From Morchella semilibera (taxonomy: Eukaryota; Ascomycota; Pezizomycetes; Pezizales; Morchellaceae): 64,000 nucleotides of DNA. The notes beneath the pieces are model-generated. The model worked only from the letters and a program-made list of their open reading frames with translations. It did no database searches and was not told where the DNA came from. Position 1 is the first letter of the stretch, and each line of letters begins with the position of its first letter. The position numbers were made by a program, and so were the translations under genes. Shown here piece after piece: positions 21,827-32,924 of the stretch. The stretch covers positions 496,001 through 560,000 of the forward strand of contig WBVU01000016.1 in assembly GCA_009192285.1 (NCBI GenBank), written 5' to 3'.

Positions 21827-22136
21827 TGGAAAATTTATATTGTGTTGTGCAAACCTAACAAACTACATAATGAATGAATGGCTGTCTTGTCCTTTTTTTT
21901 CTTTCTTACTCAATACTTTACTGCTAGCGCAATAAGCATATCATAAATGCTTTTACTTTGGGATGTTGTAAAGTCGTTTCGTGAACTGTGTAGTTGTCAT
22001 TTTCTTGAACTGTGTACTTCAAGGATACTGTAATGCTGCTCATGTAAAGGAAAGGTACACACAAACATGCATGCAAAGAAAATCATGCACGGCCAAAATA
22101 ATGAATACAGTACAGTCATATCCTGGACCCTGGGTG

Positions 22137-22199
22137 AAGACGGACAGGGGTAATTTCTAGAACGGTTTTCGCAATAGCTAGGAATCCCTGTCCGTCAAC
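22137..22199. repeat. Short inverted-repeat element, GTTGACGGACAGGG family (copy 1)
   Basis: The left arm GAAGACGGACAGGGGTAATT (then TCTAG) pairs with the right arm CTAGGAATCCCTGTCCGTCA (then AC, ending 22199). The complement of the right end, GTTGACGGACAGGGATTCCT (then AGCTAT), is nearly the same as the left end of the element at 46409. Confidence 0.5.
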
Positions 22200-22264
22200 T
22201 CCCGTGCGCGGCTTTAGAATTACCGGCTAAAATCGCGGATCCCATGTTGTAAGCAAAATAAAAC

Positions 22265-22347
22265 TCCCTCCGACCAGAGTCGAACTGGTGACCAACCGGT
22301 AAGCAAGCAATTACAGCCGGGTGTGATACCAACTACACCACAAAGGG
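22265..22347 (-). tRNA. tRNA-Tyr (GTA anticodon) with 10-nt intron
   Basis: Minus-strand cloverleaf of 73 nt plus a 10-nt intron. Acceptor stem CCCTTTG / CGGAGGG with discriminator A73. T8, A14, G18G19 and A21 are all in place. D stem GGTG/TCAC has one mismatch. The T arm is ACCAG-TTCGACT-CTGGT. The anticodon loop reads C-T-GTA-A; the intron TTGCTTGCTT follows position 37, where eukaryotic tRNA-Tyr introns always lie. C1-G72 is the eukaryotic Tyr identity pair. The anticodon stem CCCGG/CCGGT has one C-U mismatch at its base. The anticodon corresponds to plus-strand 22312-22314. Confidence 0.88.
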
Positions 22348-23097
22348 ATAATTCTGGGCATTTCTATATACTAAAAAAAATTATTAATCATCAAAACTCA
22401 CTCGGAACCTAACCCCCGCAAATTCGAACTTTCGTGAATCTAGCGTTGGTTTAGCTGATATATACCCGCATTACTTTCCCATACTGACATTCTCTATAGG
22501 GGTAACTATAAAATAGAGATGCGATTATTGAAACTACCCTACATTCTTTATAGCGACGTAGCTAGTCTAATTCGGGTATCAGGCTCGAGTAGCCACACCA
22601 AGTAATTATAAGTCCGTTAATGATCTAATATGTTGTGTAATATTATTAGAGTGACAACTGAGCGAGTGACTATTCGTGACCAACAAATACCTGGGCCTAA
22701 TATGGATGGATCGTTGTTGTGAAACCATCACTTGTGGGTAGGTGTGAAGTACATGTATACATGTACCCACTGACTCTTGGGATTGAGTATTATTAGTATT
22801 AAGTTATGTATATAATGCCAGATCTTGTGCATATTATGTTGATAAATACTTCATAGAGTTCGGGAATACGGTCAGTTCAGTGAGGCATGGAATTTTATTG
22901 CAAGAAAGCATCTATCCCTTGTTCACTATGAGCATAACTCCGTTAATAGATGAATGAGTACCATAATGTATATACATGTAATTAACTAACGTAGACAAAG
23001 GCGAGGCAAGTATGGAGAGATGAATGTGTCAAGAGTAATTTTACCACCAGTAGTAAATTATTTACCCTTGTGGTATAAGCACTGAATTCCAGTCCTT

Positions 23098-23183
23098 GTG
23101 CTATGCTATATTGCATTAGTAAATGCTTGATCATTTCCCGGTGATGCTGTGCTATACTACATAGGCAAATGTTCAATCATTGA
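23098..23183. repeat. Diverged 51-bp direct tandem repeat
   Basis: GTGCTATGCTATATTGCATT (from 23098) recurs as GTGCTATACTACATAGGCAA (from 23149), each followed by AATG(C/T)T(T/C)(G/A)ATCATT. Two copies, imperfect. Confidence 0.45.
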
Positions 23184-23250
23184 TATTAGCATTATGACCC
23201 CCTTTGGCCAAGTGGTCTGTGGCCTTATCATAAAATTCGGGCGTTAAAAT

Positions 23251-23395
23251 ATAAAACTAACCGTATCCGGTATCTGTCCTGTGTTGAACACCGTTCCCGT
23301 TTATCCTGGTACTAAGGCTGTAAATATCTCTAGCATGTGAAAGGTTCAATGTGTTCTACATAGTCGGACAGATGTACGGATATGGTTAGTTTTAT
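23251..23395. repeat. Inverted-repeat (MITE-like) element
   Basis: Left arm ATAAAACTAACCGTATCCGG followed by TATCTGTCC; the complement of the right arm (23366-23395) is ATAAAACTAACCATATCCGT followed by ACATCTGTCC. About 29-bp arms enclose an 86-bp middle without coding capacity. Confidence 0.6.
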
Positions 23396-24320
23396 TCAAT
23401 TATGACTACATGTATCTAAGGGGTAAGGGATAAATGCTGGTATTACTTTTATCACCAGTGGTTAGATTACTTTTGACAGATTTACCGTTTCGTAGGCTAT
23501 CATATACGTATACATGTAGTGGTTCAAGTTTTGGCCACTAGAAGGAACGGGTTCAGGAGATACAGCCTCGAGCTCTTACTTGACAAAAGACTATTTTTCA
23601 ACGCTAAACTAAGGAAACAACTCAAGGCTAAGGTGGTTTTTTATATCCACCGGTATACCTGTACCTGTTTAAAATAAAGGCCATACCAGCATGTGGTTCT
23701 TGATAAACTACATGTACATTAACAAGAGTGTATGCATTAATTCGATCAAGAACCAGAGCGATTTCAAGAATTTATTTTGTCCCAGACCCAGGGCAAAGAG
23801 ACTACACACAATAAAGTATCAAACATTTAAGCTTCATATCAAGCCTATGCGAAAGGGAGAAAGAGAAAAGAAAAATAAAATAAAAAGGGAAATAATTCTC
23901 GCGCCTTACTCCACCCACCACCTTTTCGCCTCCCACAAGCCATTTACCAACCCAACCCCCATTCATACAGATTTCCTTACAACAGGAGTGGCCAACATTC
24001 AAACCCGACAAGATAAAGCAACGCCAACGCAGGTGGAAAGAGTACATACGGAAAGAGAAAGAGCGACAGGGGAAAAAATAAAAAGACACTATGCATTCCC
24101 TTACGGTAACATTTAAAGGGAGTTCCTCCCGTCTTTTTGTGAGGGTAGAATGCATCCTCTATTCTATACACAGGGACGCGTTTTTAAACGCCCCAGAGCT
24201 ATAATGGCATAAGTAACATGACAAGAAAAGCAGCCCCCAAATCCACAAACGACAAGAACGAGACAGATTTAAAACAGAAGCGCTAAAAGAAAAGAGAAGA
24301 ACGATATTGATGTAAATGTA

Positions 24321-26955
24321 CTATTCACCCAGGGCTTTGAAGTCACTTGGTCGAATCCTTTTCGGTCTTTGGTGTCGGTGTGGATTTACTGGTTTCCTCA
24401 TGTATGGGCTGTCCTCTTCGCTTGGAAATGGCTCGCTGAATACGGTTTTCTGTTGATTTGGAAAGTATCCAAACTTGGCTACCCGCGCTGCCTCCTGCTG
24501 TTGTTGTTGGTACTGCTGAATCATATATGGGTTCACGATCTGGTTGTTTCCGTTCGGGCCCATCGGTCTTGGACCTCCACCTAACGCCCTGCCCATCCCG
24601 TTCATGCCCATCCCGGAACCCATACCCATACCCATACCTCCTTGATTCATACCGGGATTCATGTAACCTCCTCCCATGCCATTCATGCCATTCATTCCGT
24701 TCATACCCATCCTCATGTTCCCACCACCCATACCGTTCATACCGTTCAAGCCATTCATGCCATTCATACCGTTCATGCCATTCATGCCATTCATGCCGGT
24801 CATGCCATTCATGCCGGCCATACCGTTCATGCCGGTCATGCCGGTCATGCCGGTCATGCCAGTCATACCGTTCATACTGGTCATACCGTTCATACCGTTC
24901 ATACCGGTCATACCGGTCATACCGTTCATACCATTCATGCCCATCATGCCATTGGGGCCATTAGGCAAATATTGATTACTGTTATTACCACGGTAGTAGT
25001 TACCATCCATACCATGCATCCCGCCGTTCATGTTATCCATGCCATTCATACCGGGCTGGTACTGATTATATCCGTTGTGGTATTGCTGCTGCTGCGGTGC
25101 TTGTTGTTGGTGCTGAAGCTGCTGGTGTTGAAGTTGATGCTGCTGCTGCGGGGGTGGTGTATTCTGATGTTGGTTCTGCTGGGGGAATTGTTGGTGGAAT
25201 GGCTGTTGCTGTGCTTGGGGTGCTTGGGGTCCTTGCGGTCCTTGCGGTCCTTGAGGTCCTTGGGGTCCTTGGGGTCCTTGGGATGCTTGGGGCCCTTGGG
25301 GTCCTTGCGGTGGCATATTAAACATCTGTCCGTTGCCAGCATACACACTACTAGGGATAGGCTGGTGTTGGATAGGAGGCTGCTGGTACTGGGGTGGGTT
25401 TCTCATAGCGGCGGGCCCGCGAGGGACTTGAGGCCCAAGCTCATCCTCGGCAGGTCTTTTCCTAGTAGTAGATGACGAACTGACAGATGAAACAGTGGAA
25501 GACAACGGACTTTTCCCATTCGTGGCCAAATTCGGACCATCTCGGGCCTTTACAGTAAGCCCAGGTGTTACAGAAGGACTCTTTGATTTTTCCCTATCCT
25601 TGATCTCCTTTCCCTTCAAATACTCCTCGACCTTACTCCTTGTTTCGTTATCAACCACCAAAGAGTCCAAAAGAATATCCTTGGCCTCACAATTCGGACA
25701 AATAAAATCCGATTCCAACAAAGCAGTCTGAATACATTCCTCGCAATACACTCTTCCGCAGCAAGGAGTTTTGGAAGCACCGCGAATAAGTTTATGGCAC
25801 ATTAGACACTCAATTCCCCTGTCCTGTAGTTCCTTATTTCCCACCGGAGTAGAAGACTTTGTAGTCGTTGCAGCCTTTTTCTGATAGGATTCCCAAGATG
25901 CCTGATCTGGCTGTGCAACAACATACTCTCCATCAGCATTTACCATGACAGAGGTGGTGTTAGCATGCGGCGTAGTGCTTTCATCATCGGCGGATGGCGG
26001 GAGGGGCTTCTCAACAGCTTTGAGAAAGCTACGAGGGATTCCAGTCGTACGCTTAATCCTGGTACGACCATCAAAGGTTGGATCAGCGTTTGTAGGACAT
26101 TGTTGAATCCAGTGGCCTGTACCCATTAGTATCATAATCTATAAATGTACAGCACATATATGCTTGTTTACGGTATTCCTTACCTTTCTCGCCACAACGA
26201 TAACAAATATATCCGTTAGGTGGCGGGTGAGCAGGAGCTGGTGCATTATTTTTCTTGAAGCCGCCTTGACCTCCGCTTCCACGGTGGATTGGGGTAGCAC
26301 TATAAAGCGCAGTTACGCAGAATGTCAGTATTCATGGTGATAATGAAGATATCATAAAAAAAGTCCATCATATTCAAAACTATATACGCACTTGGCCATT
26401 TGCTCCTGGGTTTTATTCCATTGCTCGCTCGAAGCCTGAAACATTGCAGCGATTTTATCTTCTTCAGAATCACCTGTTCCCCCACCACTACTCAACCCAG
26501 GGAAATTACTACCATTATTTGAGGCTGGCTCTGCTTTTTTTACAGCAGTAGGCCCGTTCCCAAAATTCTTTTCCCGACGACCTGCATTAGGAAGTGCATT
26601 TGTGGGCATCTTTCCGCTAACATATCGCTGCGCAGTCCCGCGTCCAGGTTTAGACGGAGGGAGACGACGGGCAATGATGGGAGTAGAGCGTGGGATGATA
26701 GTGGTATCATCGTCATATTCTAAGTTTTAAGAACCATTAGCCAGCCTGTAAAGCGAAACCGAAGCCAGCCCAGCTACACATACCTTCGCCTGTTTCTTGG
26801 TGATTGATTGCTAAATCAAAGTCTGTTCCATCGCCTAGTCGATGAATGGTTATAATTTGTCGCTTAAGTTCAAAAACTGATATTCCGGTTCCGTCGAAAG
26901 TAACTCTCGACATCTCCTGCTGAGATTTAAATTTGAAAAATACCGATGAAGACAT
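24321..26955 (-). CDS. MPE1: Cleavage and polyadenylation factor subunit MPE1 (RBBP6-type)
   Basis: Component of the pre-mRNA 3' end processing machinery. Exons on the minus strand: 26955-26784, 26719-26392, 26299-26184 and 26116-24321, giving 803 residues. Domains in order: the ubiquitin-like DWNN domain (SSVFFKFKSQQEMSRVTFDG, residues 2 to about 75); a CCHC zinc knuckle, C-x2-C-x4-H-x4-C (CYRCGEKGHWIQQC), built across the third intron; and a RING/U-box with CLMCHKLI, CCGRVYCEEC and CPNC. The C-terminal half is low complexity: a Pro-Gln-Gly collagen-like run, Gln-rich stretches and a long Met-Asn/Thr-Gly-Met array. It is divergent to PDB1. The extended repetitive tail is unlike the compact yeast protein. 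Confidence 0.95.
24673..24945 (-). repeat. Coding tandem repeat (Met-Asn/Thr-Gly) in MPE1
   Basis: Array of 9-bp units encoding M-N-G and M-T-G triplets (for example MNGMNGMTGMTGMTG), about 30 units in all with short interruptions. The unit codons vary little, so the number of copies probably changes by slippage. Confidence 0.8.
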
Positions 26956-28270
26956 AATGGCGATCCCAGTTCCTAACACTTAAACAAATAAAAAAGGCAC
27001 AAATTCCCCCTGCTGCTGAGCTGTTGATGGTGACAATCGGTCGTGACGTTCGTCACAATGGACGACTTGCAAGGAATGGAGCTATGCGACTTTCTTTTCT
27101 TTTCTTTTTGATGAGAATGGAAAAAGAGGTTGATTATACCACTTTCGTGTGAGTGACTCGAGGAAAATAGGAGGGGAAGAAGAACTAAATGATGGAAAAT
27201 CGGTCTGGAAATGACAAACCGAAACTACACAGGATAGGACTCTTTTCTTTCTCGCCAATCTTCTTTTTCTTTTTTCTTGCCTTGTTTTGTTGAGATGATG
27301 TTTTTTCGATTCAGGATGCCAATGAAACACAGTAATCCGAAACCTTTATGCCAAACAGAAAATAACCCAGCCGAAAAAAAAAGAAAGAAAAAAAAGAACT
27401 GTAGACAGAGGAAACAGGAAGGGAATAAACAGAGTAATGATTTGACAAAAAGGGTATTCTCTCTTTTCTTCTGGGTAAAGCCAAAGTTCTGGCAACAAAG
27501 ATGGAAAAAAAAGGAGAACCCCTCAACACGGAGGTGACGCGGTTGGACGTGAGAGAAACTTAAGCAAGTAGATGACAGAAGCCCAAAGTATATATCCCAC
27601 GTAACTCCAAATCTAGAAAAGGGGAGACTCTGAAATTCCCAACTTTCCCGCGTGATTGGGGGAGGGGGTATTGTACCAACTCTGCGCGTGGCGATAAAGG
27701 CGATAGAGTGAATCAACGTGATGTGAAAGCCGAAGGACTGCTGTCAAAATTAACTCGATAGAAGTATCGTTGGGAAGTGTCGTTATGATGATTGTATTAG
27801 TGGAACCGACGGAACCATAGGCCGTCAAGACGATGTCGTGAGAATGGGTTGGGGTAATGATGGCGGCGACAAGGCGGCTTGAAGAAGAAGGATGAAAAGA
27901 CCCCTTGGTATTAGAAAGAGGTCTTCCGATTGGGCAGTGAGGGTCATTTGTCAGCGGGGTCGCCAGTGGTATCTAGCCACAATTCCCACCTTTACCCGCC
28001 CACGAGGAACTTTAAGTCACAAATAGTAAAGCCCTAGAGGCGGTGCAGCTAGAATAATTCAACGACCCGGTCCTTCGTCTAGCCTGGTCTGCATGAGGCG
28101 AAAAAGATCCTAATCCCGGCCCTGGTCCATCAAACCCACCATTACTCCCCTCTCAGACTTTCTCACTCCCTCTCATCTTTCTACCTCTAAATACATACCC
28201 CCCCATCATTCCTCATCCTCTTCAACTTCCTCAATTTACCCCAACTTCTGGCTGGACGCACCATTTCAAA
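26956..28270. other. Divergent intergenic region MPE1 / PDB1
   Basis: Shared 5' flank, rich in A/G and T/C runs. Open frames on the minus strand (27225-27828) are low-complexity and not credible. No RNA or repeat element recognised. Confidence 0.5.
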
Positions 28271-29869
28271 ATGCTTTTCAATCCTGTAAAGTCTTTTGTG
28301 TCGCGCATCGCCGGCCATGCTGTCCGGAAACCTATCGCCAGTGTACCCCGAGTAACGGCTTTTCCAGCAGCTCTCAGAATACAGCAACAGAAGAGGGGAA
28401 TGGCTAGCGCTGGTACCAAAGACTATACTGTCAGAGATGCTTTGAACGAAGCCCTTGGTATGCTTCCGTCTTGGCAATTCAGAGATTCTTGGTAGATATT
28501 GCTGCTAATGAAATTATTGTAGCTGAGGAGTTGGAGAGAGATGAGAAGGTTTTCATCATGGGCGAGGAAGTTGCGCAGTACAACGGAGCATACAAAGTTA
28601 CCAAAGGACTATTGGATAGATTTGGCGATAAGCGGGTTATCGACACTCCGTATGTATGCCTTTCCTACTGATATTATAAACTATATTCTAACTGTTGGGT
28701 GTAGAATTACCGAGCACGGTTTCGCTGGTCTTGGTGTTGGAGCTGCACTTGCTGGCCTTAACCCAGTTGTTGAGTTCATGACCTGGAATTTTGCTGTTAG
28801 TTAGGCTATATTGTTTATGAAGTACAGATGCTAACATTCTAATAGATGCAAGCTATTGATCAAATCATCAATTCCGGAGCCAAAACACATTATATGAGTG
28901 GTGGTATTCAGCCCTGTAGCATCACTTTCCGTGGCCCCAACGGTTTTGCCGCTGGTGTCGCCGCACAGCACTCACAGGCATATCCCACTGATATCAATGC
29001 AGTTCAAAGTGCAAGCTAACTTTCTACTAGGATTATTCTGCATGGTACGGAAGCATCCCTGGCTTGAAGGTAGTCACCCCATGGAGCGCAGAAGATGCGA
29101 AGGGTTTGTTGAAGGCTGCCATCAGAGACCCTAACCCAGTTGTGGTTCTTGAGAACGAGTACAGCCCCAGAAAGCTCAATTGAGGCAAAGTGGTACACTG
29201 ATTAACCATCCCCGACCTTTAGACTATTATATGGACAAACCTTTCCCATGTCCGAGGAGGCTCAAAAGAGCGACTTTGTTCTTCCTGTAGGTCTTAAAAT
29301 CTGTGCTTTGCTGGGTGTGTGGCTAAACATGTGCCTCTCCTAGATTGGAAAAGCAAAAATTGAGCGTGTTGGAAAAGATCTCACCATTGTGACTCTGTCC
29401 CGTTGCGTCGGCCAAGCGCTCACGGCTGCGGAGAACATCAAAAAGAAGTATGGTGTCGAGGTTGAGGTCATCAACCTACGTTCAGTAAAGCCACTCGATG
29501 TCGAGACCATCATCAAGTCCGTCAAGAAGACCAATCATCTTATCGCTCTCGAGAGTGGCTTCCCTAGCTTTGGTGTCGCCAGTGAAATTTTGGCGCTGAG
29601 CATGGAGTACATGTTTGACTTTTTGGATGCCCCTGCTCAGGTAGATTTATCCCAGCCTCCTTGGGATCGATTGTTACTAAATACTTTATAGAGAATCACT
29701 GGTGCTGAGGTTCCAACACCATATGCTATTGGACTTGGTAAATCACTCCCAATCATATAATTTTTCGGTTTTCGTTCCTGGCTAGATACTAACGCATCCT
29801 ACAGAAGCCTTATCTTTCCCAGACGAGGCGCTCATTGAGAAGAAGGTCGTTCAGCTCTTGAGACTTTAG
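28271..29869 (+). CDS. PDB1: Pyruvate dehydrogenase E1 component subunit beta, mitochondrial
   Basis: With E1 alpha it forms the thiamine-diphosphate enzyme that decarboxylates pyruvate in the mitochondrial matrix. Nine exons: 28271-28457, 28523-28649, 28705-28795, 28846-28977, 29031-29158, 29223-29286, 29344-29640, 29692-29737 and 29805-29869; 378 residues. A basic presequence ends near KRGMAS. Conserved blocks follow: [95 protein letters not shown] and [11 protein letters not shown]. Every junction is fixed by the conserved protein. The fourth intron appears to start with GC rather than GT. Length matches yeast Pdb1. Confidence 0.96.
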
Positions 29870-32800
29870 ATAAGTTGTTGATATCAGGAGACAAATATTG
29901 GGGCCAGGGTTGGACTGCGGGTAACGGCAAAAGTGGTGAAATTCATGGAGGTGTAATTCACTTTCTAATGGAAGTTCTACTTTCTTTTTTCATGACGCCC
30001 TTGATTTCTGCATCGCGAGCTTTCCAGGTTATTCCAGTTCGTTGATCAACGTGCATTTTTGAGCCTTTACCCCTTCCTCTTTTTTTTTGCGTGTAGATAG
30101 AGTGATATCACGATTGAACTAGTTTGGGAATTGGAGTAAAAAGTAGAATAAGCTCAAGTATATGATAATTATGCTCTATAATATTCAGAGTGTTACTTTC
30201 TCATACACACACAATATATACCTGCATGTACCGGGTGTTGAGGGTAAGTGACCAGAATCTGATAAGTGGATGTTGTGGTGAATACGTGTAATTGTCTTAT
30301 CACTTTTCGCTACACCCTAGTACAGGGAGTGCGGTATCTATGGATGCTTTGTTGGGAAAGGCAAACCCAACAGAGGCGGACGAAGCTTGGCATGGGGTTG
30401 GGGTGGTTTTAACTTTTACTACATACCTCTAGGCGTAATCCGGGTAAGTTTAGATCCTTTTACTCTGGCAGGTACATACATAAATGCTAAAGCAGGAGAG
30501 GGTAAGTAGAGAATCATGGGACGAAAGAAATACATGGAAGTAATCGGATTTATATATTTTCAGATCTGGAGCTAGGTAGTATTACGTCAGCTCCCACTCA
30601 TACAGTACTACTACATATCCCTCTCGCGTCCCAGTAGTTGCCATTGCTAGCCCCAGATCACTACGGGATCATCCCCGGTCAGAGCGGTGCTCTTTAACGT
30701 CCCAGTGATAGCTAGAGGGTTGGGGTTTTGGGGTGTTGAGTTTTTTTGCAGCTGCGCTTAACCTACTCAGTCGTTGATAAGCGTTGCAACGAGTGAGTAC
30801 AGGTGCTACAAAACTTAATATAGAAATATGATTCTAATATCAGCCTTATGACCATTCTACTCTAGCCTTTTGTAGGCGCATCGATCGCCCAGTAACGAGA
30901 GGAAGAGAAAAGCAGACAGCGAGAGCAAAGGGTACCTACATGTACTACTAATTCCACGACGTTTCTGGACCCGACCACTACTGCATGCTATATAAGAATG
31001 TAGTTAAAGTAGGCCCTGCCAAGGCCACTAACACATGGCTGAATGAAACACCTGTATTTAGGGTTACCTGCATATAGTCTACTCTGCCCAGAGTATGTAC
31101 ATGTACCTATAGTGGTCCCGAACTATAAAGCTCTGCTGGAACCGGACCTCGTCACCACAAATCAGCCATTGTACACCTAAATGTAGCATATACCTAAATA
31201 CATACATAATGTTGCAGCTTAGTCCCTGATGGAATCGCATGTTCAGTCGACCGTCACTAGCACCGTTTAAATCGGTTTTATTATTCTATCAGGACAATTA
31301 TACTAATCCAGGAGGTTGGTCGTATCGAACCTTTAGATACACAAACACATACATATATATAATAGAAGGGTTCTCTACGGAATTTCTGAGAGCGGTGGTA
31401 AATGCGTGGCACAATACCCTGTGATGTATGTAGTTAATTTATATCACAATTATACTCGCGGCAGGTAAGAGGTACCCGAATGTGCAAGTCTTGAGATGCA
31501 ATTCTTATTGGATTAAAAGAGGGAAATAAACAAATTCAGTGCAGCTGCATTTCCGGGTACCTGTTACCTGTCGTGAGTATTATCATAAGGGTTGAGACAG
31601 GGGACCTGTCGATCTGGTAGAAGCTATGTATACACTCCTATGTAAGCCCTTTTTTTTTTTTTTCAGGACGCAGCCAGTAATTATGGCGGTAGACACATCT
31701 AGTCGTATTTCAAGACATTGGCTATATGTATGTATGGTAGGAGAATACCCATGTTCTCCATGTTCCGCAATTTCTACACGGGTAGACTCTCATCTGACAA
31801 ATTCGTATTTGTAGTCGATTGTGTAACGCGAGGATTAGTGATATCTTTCTTTTTGGCAAAAGTTGAATTATTTAGTCAATGATCGACGCAACTCCCACCT
31901 CAGGTACATATATGCATAGATTAGAACCACAGGCCTCGGAGGATTTGCGTTCCAGTTTTGCTAGCCGGGACCAAAGGCAGCATCTTGGGTAGCAGGTCGG
32001 TGATAAGTTTAAACGGTTAATGCAACTGCTCACCGGTGAAATTTTAATAAAAACGGCCATGATCAGGGCTAGGAGTACCCAAAGTGCCAAACTATATGGC
32101 ACAGTTAATTCCGGGACAACGGCAATCAACCTGGATGTCAACGAAAACACATGGACAACTTTCAGCCAATTAGACGGTTAGACACCAGAAGCTTGGGCAA
32201 CGCTATCTCGATTGCCAAATCTCACCATTCGGGCTTGCCGTGCTCTTACTTCCAAATCAACTGTATATATGATAGCCGAGTCGTCATGTTGACTTAAATG
32301 CTTATTTAGTAGAATCCGAAATGAATTTTAGATGTTTACCTTTTAATTTAGGCTATAGCTACTACGAAGGGATTGCGTACTTGGAATAGTGTACGAAATA
32401 GAAGATTTTGTAAGCGACTCTACCTTTTTGTTCATCCCAGAGCTCTATTATTTGCGAGGAACCAATTATCTCGCCTGTTTACATGATCTGAACTTATTAG
32501 TATACTACATAACCTTGTTTGGCATTAGAAAAATTACTACATGTAGTTGCAGGGACCTTTTTGGTGGGGCAAAACAGTTGCTTTTAATCAGTGTCTGTAA
32601 TGAGTGACCCGGTGATCCTAACGATTATGATGTCTCAAATTTGATAGCAGATGATTACTTTCACCCATGGCCCTCGGCCGGGTCCTCTGGCCCGTCGTTA
32701 CGGGTTAACCAGTGCTGGAGCTGCGCTAGCTGCGCTTATATGTTTAACTAGGTGCCAGGGCCAGTAAGCACGCGATGGCGGGGTTGGCCTGATTACCTCA

Positions 32801-32924
32801 TCCTGGATGAAACTATATGCGCCTGGAGTACTCTACGCTGTGCGCTCCGACACCACCAATAAGTTCTGTGCGCATTGCATTCACACGCTGCCTACCGCAT
32901 TCGGCTTGCTTTCAACGGTAAATC
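29870..32924. other. Long intergenic region
   Basis: No gene recognised in 3 kb. Contains one clear inverted-repeat element (31449-31583), a T16-type run near 31651 and TACATGTA octamers near 30948, 31096 and 32538. Short open frames are not supported by composition. Confidence 0.5.
31449..31583. repeat. Inverted-repeat (MITE-like) element
   Basis: Left arm ATTATACTCGCGGCAGGTAA followed by GAGGTACCCGAATGTGCA; the complement of the right end is ATAATACTCACGACAGGTAA followed by CAGGTACCCGGAAATGCA. Arms of about 38 bp, total about 135 bp, no coding capacity. Confidence 0.65.

Larger units (their letters stand above)
22348..24320. other. Intergenic, repeat-bearing
   Basis: No gene recognised. 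Holds a 51-bp imperfect tandem duplication (23098-23183), an inverted-repeat element (23251-23395) and about six TACATGTA octamers (near 22750 to 23709). The last 500 bp are the 3' flank of MPE1. Confidence 0.5.

Noticed and set aside
24642-25475. 277-codon plus-strand frame of His/Ile/Val and Leu repeats
   Set aside because: Antisense shadow of the repetitive MPE1 coding region.
27225-27828. Minus-strand frames of up to 163 codons
   Set aside because: Phe/Leu/Ser low complexity from T/C tracts in the MPE1/PDB1 promoter region.
29002-29030. GT donor at 29002 for the fourth PDB1 intron
   Set aside because: Would leave a 29-nt intron and insert eight residues into the invariant HSQDYSAWYG region.
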